From NCBI GenBank assembly GCA_937952345.1, contig CALFYN010001105.1, forward strand, positions 1-9,743: DNA of 9,743 nucleotides, written 5' to 3'. Position numbers and translations under genes: made by a program. The notes under the pieces are model-generated. The model was not told the origin of the DNA. It saw only the letters and a program-made list of their open reading frames with translations, and ran no database searches. Below, piece by piece: positions 5,451 through 9,743 of this stretch (its first letter is position 1; every line of letters starts with the position of its first letter). Source of the stretch: an uncultured Acidobacteriota bacterium (lineage in GTDB: Bacteria > Acidobacteriota > Terriglobia > Bryobacterales > Bryobacteraceae).

Positions 5451-8402
5451 CTACCAAGGGGTCAGAAACATCCTCGTGAGGAACGCGGCCATTTGCGCAC
5501 GCGTGGTGGGATCGTTCACACAATAGACCGTGGCGGTGCATCCGAGGGTTGTTCCCGTTTGGCGTAATTTCTGAATGTGCGAGAAGAAGATGTGCGATGG
5601 CGGCACGTCGGTGAAGGACTGGGTGCTGGAGAATTGGAAGTTGTTGCCGTATTTGGCGCGGATGAGGAAGGCGGCCATCTGTCCGCGCGTGACGGAGTCA
5701 TCGGGGCAATACTGCGTTAGATTGCAGCCCTGGGTCACATTGATCTGGCGCAGTTTCTGGATCCACTTAAAGAACGGGTGCGTGGCGGGCACGTCGGTGA
5801 AGTAGGGGGTGGCCGGGAACTGGAAGTCGTCGGAGCCGATGAGGCTACGGACGATGAAGACGGCCATCTGCCCGCGAGTGGTGTTCTGATTGGGGCAATA
5901 ATTGGCGGCATCGCAACCCGAGGTGATGGCGTTGTCTTTGAGGATGCGCACGTAGTCGGCGAAGGGGTCGCTGTTGGGGACGTCGGCAAAGGGCGGCAGG
6001 GTGGAGGAGCCTTTCTGCAGGAGGTGGACCTGGTTGCCGGCCACGTGAACGATGGCGGTGCGGGGACTGGCTGCTGGATTGGCGGCCAGGGTGAAATTCA
6101 AGGCGCCGTTTCCCTGGGAAAGGGCGTTGGAGGTGAGGGTGACCCAAGGGGTGCTGGAGAAGGCATACCAGGGACAGAAGTTGCCGGACACACCGATTCC
6201 GCCCGCACCGCCTTCCAGCGGGAACTGTGTCCCCGTGGAGGTCGCTGAGGCGACGCATTCGGTGTAGTTGAAGGCGAAGACGCGCATGAGGAATGCGTCG
6301 GTGCCGCCGTTGAACGTCTGGTCGTAGGAATCAGAAGTGACAACCACTCCGCCGGATGTGGTACCGGCAATGTACACGTCGCCGTTGGGGCCGGTGGCCG
6401 TCACTCTTGCCACATCCTCCCCGTTTCCTCCGACGACGGAGGAGAAGAGCAACTGGTTGGCCAGGGGGGTGAAGGTAGAGACGAACCCATCGCCGGTGAA
6501 GCCGCCGGAAAACTGCCAGGCATCATTGGTGGTGGGCCAGGAGTTGGAATTGGAGAAGCCGGCGATCAAGATGTGGCCGGCTTCGAGCGGGCGGATTGAG
6601 GAAGCAAAGTCGACGCCGTTGGTGGTACCGATGAGTGTGCTGGCAATCAGTTTGGAGCCAGTGGTGTTGAACCGGCAGACAAACGCACTGGTTACGCCAC
6701 GATTGTTCGATTGATAGGCCCCGGGTGTGGTGGGGAAGTCGCCGCTGGTTGTCTGACCCGCAACCAGGATACGCCCGCCGGGTTCGAGCGCCAGGTTGAA
6801 GGCAACCTCCTGGCCGGTGCCGCCGAGCAGGGTGCTAAACACCAACCGTTTGCCGGATTGGCTGAATTTGGCGAGGAATGCATCCTGAATTCCTTTGGCG
6901 GTGGTTTGAAACGCACCTGGGGTGGTTGGGAAATCGAAAGAATTAGTGAAGCCGGTGAGGTAGATTTCGCCGGCGGAATCGAGCACCAGCGCACGGGGCA
7001 ACTCGTGAGAACTCCCACCGAAGAAGGTGGAGAAGACCAGTTGCGTCGCGGTGCCGTTCAACTGGAGCAGGAAAATATCAGAAGCGCCGTTGAAACTCCT
7101 GTCCACGGCGCCCTCGGTGGTAGGGAACGAGAACGTGGTTGTGAAACCGGCGATGACCGCGTTTCCGGCCGCATCCACACCGACGGCCATGGCCCGTTCT
7201 TCGGAGTCGAATTCACCGATATACGTGGAGTAGATGATCTGGTTGCCGGACTGGTTGATTTTCGTCGCGAATCCGTCCACCAGGCCTTTCAGATCTTTGG
7301 AAATGACGTTCTGGGTAACGGGGAAATCATCGGAATTCGTTTCGCCAACGATATAGGCATTGTTGCTGCTGTCGAGCGCGACTCCGTTAATGACGTCGTT
7401 GAGCGTCCCGCCGACGAAGGTGGAATAGAACAACTCCTGACCGGTGGAGGACACCTTGGTGAGGAAGCCGTCCATGGTTCCGTTCAATTGCGTACCGGGC
7501 AGGCCGGCCTGCACAGGGAAGTTGGCGGAGCGGGTGCTGCCGGCGATGTAGGCGTTGCCGTTGCCGTCGACGGTGAGGGCCTGGGCATCATCGGCGAGTG
7601 ATCCGCCGAGGTATGTGGAATAGAAAATGGAAGGATCGATGACCAACGCCAATTCGTGGCGATAGGCGCCCAGGGTGAAGGCGTATCGATGATCGCCGTT
7701 GTGTTCGTAGCGGCCTTGGACGGGGATTCGCACGCCTTCCACTTCCTGAAAGACTACGGGGCGCTTGTGACGGAGGGTCCCGGCGGATGTGGCGAGAACC
7801 AGATCGCCGTTCTCGTCGATCTTGGAGCCCTCGATACCGGTCCATTCCATGCGGATAGAACGCGGGTCGGCGCCAGGGGACACCACAAAATCGTATTCCA
7901 TGCGCTGATCGGCGCTGTAGTAGACGAGATCGATTCCGGGATAAACGCCTTTGAAGCGCACTTTGGCGTAATGAGGGACATCGGTGAACCACTGGGAAGG
8001 ATCTTTACCGTAGAAATAGTTGCTTACGCCGCGGAGTTTTTCCTCGAAGACGACCGCTTCCGGCTTGCTGGCCCCGATCAACTTCATACCAACTGGTGAG
8101 GATGTGTTGGCATTGACATAAAAGGTTTCGCGCCCATTGAGGAGGGTCAAGAATCCTCCACCGCGGCTGAGGACGGATACATCGCCGTTCGCCTGGCCGC
8201 GATTGGGCTCGAAGTACATGGAGATTCCTCCGAGCACTTGCTTGGCTTGCTGGCGGACTCCGGGCAGATCAGGGTTCTTGAGGGGCTTGGCTTGCGGAGC
8301 GGACTCCTTCGCGGCGAACACCGTTCCGGCAGCGATCATCCCCAGTATTGCGGCACACACGAACCTCCGAAGCTCTCGCCTCACGGGCGATGTTGTTTTC
8401 AT
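5451..8402 (-). CDS. Exported SBBP beta-propeller protein with BACON-like and three SLH repeats
   Basis: This is a 983-residue secreted protein. Residues 1-30 form a Sec signal peptide (basic RRELRR, hydrophobic FVCAAILGMIAAGTVFA). Residues about 62-255 match the head domain (DUF7948-like: YFEPNRGQ, YYSADQRMEYDFVVSPGADP) that usually precedes SBBP repeats. Residues 260-711 hold seven SBBP repeats of 61-66 residues, each starting like YSTYLGG and containing D/N-G-N-x-Y-I-A-G-x-T and FP-T/V-T, enough for one seven-bladed propeller. Residues about 714-798 resemble a BACON/Ig-like domain (WYAFSSTPWVTLTSN...GNGALNFTLAAN), with C716 and C743. Three SLH repeats end the chain. A surface or extracellular binding role is likely; no catalytic motif is visible. 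The ATG is preceded by AAGGAG at 7 bases. The gene ends 20 bp from the convergent 2H gene with no terminator hairpin visible. Confidence 0.88.
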   Translation of the reverse strand: MKTTSPVRRELRRFVCAAILGMIAAGTVFAAKESAPQAKPLKNPDLPGVRQQAKQVLGGISMYFEPNRGQANGDVSVLSRGGGFLTLLNGRETFYVNANTSSPVGMKLIGASKPEAVVFEEKLRGVSNYFYGKDPSQWFTDVPHYAKVRFKGVYPGIDLVYYSADQRMEYDFVVSPGADPRSIRMEWTGIEGSKIDENGDLVLATSAGTLRHKRPVVFQEVEGVRIPVQGRYEHNGDHRYAFTLGAYRHELALVIDPSIFYSTYLGGSLADDAQALTVDGNGNAYIAGSTRSANFPVQAGLPGTQLNGTMDGFLTKVSSTGQELFYSTFVGGTLNDVINGVALDSSNNAYIVGETNSDDFPVTQNVISKDLKGLVDGFATKINQSGNQIIYSTYIGEFDSEERAMAVGVDAAGNAVIAGFTTTFSFPTTEGAVDRSFNGASDIFLLQLNGTATQLVFSTFFGGSSHELPRALVLDSAGEIYLTGFTNSFDFPTTPGAFQTTAKGIQDAFLAKFSQSGKRLVFSTLLGGTGQEVAFNLALEPGGRILVAGQTTSGDFPTTPGAYQSNNRGVTSAFVCRFNTTGSKLIASTLIGTTNGVDFASSIRPLEAGHILIAGFSNSNSWPTTNDAWQFSGGFTGDGFVSTFTPLANQLLFSSVVGGNGEDVARVTATGPNGDVYIAGTTSGGVVVTSDSYDQTFNGGTDAFLMRVFAFNYTECVASATSTGTQFPLEGGAGGIGVSGNFCPWYAFSSTPWVTLTSNALSQGNGALNFTLAANPAASPRTAIVHVAGNQVHLLQKGSSTLPPFADVPNSDPFADYVRILKDNAITSGCDAANYCPNQNTTRGQMAVFIVRSLIGSDDFQFPATPYFTDVPATHPFFKWIQKLRQINVTQGCNLTQYCPDDSVTRGQMAAFLIRAKYGNNFQFSSTQSFTDVPPSHIFFSHIQKLRQTGTTLGCTATVYCVNDPTTRAQMAAFLTRMFLTPW
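5454..5993 (-). repeat. Three SLH repeats with conserved C-x5-C pairs
   Basis: Residues 804-983 of the large exported protein contain three SLH-type units, starting FADVPNSDPF, FTDVPATHPF and FTDVPPSHIF. Each continues with a helix (I-x-K-L-R-Q), T-x-G-C-x5-C, then T-T/V-T-R-G/A-Q-M-A-x-F-L/I. The cysteine pairs are C830/C836, C893/C899 and C955/C961. SLH domains in Gram-positive bacteria bind cell-wall polymers; in diderms they may bind peptidoglycan or surface glycans. Which applies here is not known. Confidence 0.85.
6270..7625 (-). repeat. Seven SBBP beta-propeller repeats
   Basis: Seven tandem units in the large exported protein begin at about residues 260, 325, 390, 456, 521, 586 and 651. 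Each has an opening F/Y-S-T-x-x-G-G strand, a central Y-I-A-G-x-T-x-S-x-x-F-P-T-T stretch and a D-A/G-F-x-x-K/R-x-x-x-x-G strand. Unit 6 (ASTLIGT, SWPTT) and unit 7 (VVVTS in place of FPTT) are the most divergent. The repeats are diverged at DNA level, so they are old rather than freshly duplicated. Confidence 0.85.
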
Positions 8403-8460
8403 GAACCTACTCCTTCACTGCGATTGTCTTTCTATCTTAACCCTTCGGTTCGCCAAGAGG
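8403..8460 (-). promoter_or_regulatory. Leader and ribosome-binding site of the SBBP/SLH gene
   Basis: The 58-bp gap between two minus-strand genes has AAGGAG at 8415-8410, seven bases before the ATG, which fixes the start. TTGGCG lies near the upstream end (about 8456-8451), but no good -10 stands at normal spacing (TAAGAT is 11 bases away). The gene may therefore be read through from the upstream gene. No terminator hairpin is visible. Confidence 0.5.
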
Positions 8461-9522
8461 TTACGCGGAGCGATAGACAAGACCGGTGTCGATGGCGACC
8501 CAGATGGCACCGTTTGGCGCACCTGCCAACCAGAGGCGAGTTCCCTTGGCTTGTGACGGTAACGCGAATTCCTGCCACTGCTGGAGATCATCGGAGCGAT
8601 AGAGGAAAGCTTTTCCGGTGCGATCCGGGGCATCTGGAGCAGGCGGTTCAATGGCGGCGAGGAACGCGCTGCCGGCTTCGATCCAGGTGTCGGTAACGGC
8701 ACGGTCTTTGCGGCGGAAGACCCTTTCGCTGGAGCCTTTCTTCAAGTCGATGGCGAAGACTTCGCTAGGGAAATCGAATGCATCGTGAAACTCGACGAGG
8801 GCGAGGCCGCGTCCATTGCGGGCATAGCGGACGCGGGAGATCTTTCCGAAGATGGAGGTTACGGAATGGCGCCAGGTGAGCCCTCCGTCACGCGTTTCCA
8901 AGGTGATGGAAGCGCCGGGCCACTCCTTGCGGCGGCTTTGGGGATCGGTATCGAGCCAAGCGGGGTAGGATTCGGTTCGCCCTTTGCGAGGCGGACGAGA
9001 GGCGCCGGAGATGATGCCGACGCGGCTGGTGGTGAAGTGGATCCAGTGGTAGGTGGTATGGGCTGTATTGGTGGTGGGTTCATCGGCGGCGCGGACCCTT
9101 TGCCATTTCCCATCCTCGGCGGTTGCGAGGATTGTTTTCCCTTCGCCCACCGCGAAGCCGTTGTCCCCCACGAAGGTGACGCGATGCAGTCCCTCACCCT
9201 CCCATCGCCGTTCCCATTTGCCGCCGGAGGTGGGTCGCCACCAGAGGCCGGAGGTTCCGGCAATCCAGAATCCGCCATGGCCGGAAGCGATGCTGAGCGC
9301 GGGTTCCGGCAGGGACTCACGGAGCCATTCGCCGTCGGCGTTTCTCAGGAGCAAGCCACCTTCGGGGCCTGCGGCGAGAACGAGCGGATGATCGCCGCTA
9401 TCCGGAACCATGTCCCGAATGCGGAGTTCCGGTTCGAGACGGAAGGCGAGTTGGAAGCCGGGGTTTCCCTGTGACCAGGCGGGAAGGGTGGCGGCGGCAC
9501 ACAGGAAGCGGCGGCGGCGCAT
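8461..9522 (-). CDS. Exported Ycf48/BNR-like beta-propeller protein
   Basis: A 353-residue protein. The N-terminus MRRRRFLCAAATLPAWSQG has a run of arginines followed by FL and a short hydrophobic stretch, which looks like a Tat-type (RRxFL) or short Sec signal peptide. The body shows weak propeller repeats of the BNR/Ycf48 kind: GGFWIAGTSGLWWRPTSGG (84-101), TFVGDNGFAVGEGKTILATAEDGKW (116-140), ITLETRDGGLTWRHS with the Asp-box-like D-G-G-L-T-W (206-220), and a last blade FLYRSDDLQQWQEF...GAIWVAIDTGLVYRS. No catalytic site is recognisable, so it is likely a binding or structural protein. The ATG at 9522 was chosen because a longer frame (to 9624) only adds sequence overlapping the upstream gene and would bury the signal peptide. 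The start lies 2 bp after the upstream stop, suggesting translational coupling. Confidence 0.72.
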   Translation of the reverse strand: MRRRRFLCAAATLPAWSQGNPGFQLAFRLEPELRIRDMVPDSGDHPLVLAAGPEGGLLLRNADGEWLRESLPEPALSIASGHGGFWIAGTSGLWWRPTSGGKWERRWEGEGLHRVTFVGDNGFAVGEGKTILATAEDGKWQRVRAADEPTTNTAHTTYHWIHFTTSRVGIISGASRPPRKGRTESYPAWLDTDPQSRRKEWPGASITLETRDGGLTWRHSVTSIFGKISRVRYARNGRGLALVEFHDAFDFPSEVFAIDLKKGSSERVFRRKDRAVTDTWIEAGSAFLAAIEPPAPDAPDRTGKAFLYRSDDLQQWQEFALPSQAKGTRLWLAGAPNGAIWVAIDTGLVYRSA

Positions 9523-9524
9523 CT

Positions 9525-9743
9525 TCAGTTTCTTGGAATGATGGGTCCCGAGGAGAGGACCAAATCCGCATGATTGGCTTCTTCGATCGCTTCGCTTGTC
9601 ATGCGGGCCAAAACGAGCAGGCACCCGACCTGTTCGCCGACGGTGGTGATGACTTCCATCTCGTTGCCGGAGTGAGCATGGGGTTGCCGGTGCTGGACGT
9701 TAATGACGCCGACGACTCGATTCCGGGCAATCACCGGGGCGGA
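9525..9743 (-). CDS. GAF-domain protein, partial (N-terminus beyond window edge)
   Basis: The frame enters from the right edge of the window and ends with TGA at 9527-9525; the 72 visible residues begin SAPVIARNRVVGVINVQH. The pattern P-V-I-A-R-N-R-V-V-G-V-I-N-V followed by E-M-E-V-I-T-T-V-G-E-Q-V-G-C-L-L-V-L-A-R-M is the last strands and C-terminal helix of a GAF domain. GAF domains bind small ligands and often sit in signalling proteins, but the partner domain, if any, is out of view. The tail after the helix is short (about 26 residues, ending PIIPRN), so in this protein the GAF domain is C-terminal. It lies directly upstream of the exported propeller gene and probably shares its transcript. 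Confidence 0.75.
   Translation of the reverse strand, partial: SAPVIARNRVVGVINVQHRQPHAHSGNEMEVITTVGEQVGCLLVLARMTSEAIEEANHADLVLSSGPIIPRN

Noticed and set aside
6711..7601. 296-codon plus-strand open frame opposite the SBBP repeats
   Set aside because: Gly/Val/Glu-rich translation with no recognisable fold. The minus-strand frame has clear repeats and a signal peptide.

Overview
The window is high-GC, densely packed bacterial DNA that reads best as a chromosomal segment of an Acidobacteriota, probably of the Solibacter/Bryobacter type. This is an inference. It rests on the diderm lipid A/Kdo genes together with a very large secreted protein built from a DUF7948-like head, SBBP beta-propeller repeats and SLH repeats, and on small proteins of a style common in that group. 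No rRNA, tRNA, CRISPR array, insertion sequence or prophage gene was seen.

Left part (1-732, minus strand): a RelE/ParE-type toxin cut by the window edge is translationally coupled (TTGA overlap) to a small acidic antitoxin-like protein. Just upstream on the same strand lies a HTH (XRE-type) reading frame that keeps its recognition helices but has no start codon, so it looks like a truncated remnant. Next, on the plus strand, is an SDR dehydrogenase (723-1505) resembling the SDR-type D-mannonate oxidoreductases. It converges with a two-base gap on a small unrecognised protein (1508-1753, minus).

Middle (1887-5430): a secreted unrecognised protein (minus) and a lipopolysaccharide gene (plus) are divergent, and their start codons overlap by 8 bp. 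The lipopolysaccharide gene is an apparent fusion of WaaA/KdtA (Kdo transferase) and LpxK (lipid A 4'-kinase), two steps of lipid A-Kdo assembly, in one uninterrupted 788-residue chain. Twelve bases after its stop, in the same frame, begins a 2H phosphoesterase gene with only a TTG start. A perfect TATAAT box with an upstream TG sits across the fusion gene's stop codon.

Right part (5451-9743, minus strand): reading in the direction of transcription there is the C-terminal end of a GAF-domain protein, then a Ycf48/BNR-like exported beta-propeller protein 2 bp downstream. After a 58-bp gap comes the 983-residue exported protein with seven propeller repeats, a BACON-like domain and three C-terminal SLH repeats, each carrying a C-x5-C pair.

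I see no convincing new multi-gene system. The most unusual items are the WaaA-LpxK fusion with its in-frame neighbour, the divergent overlapping starts, and the cysteine-paired SLH tail.
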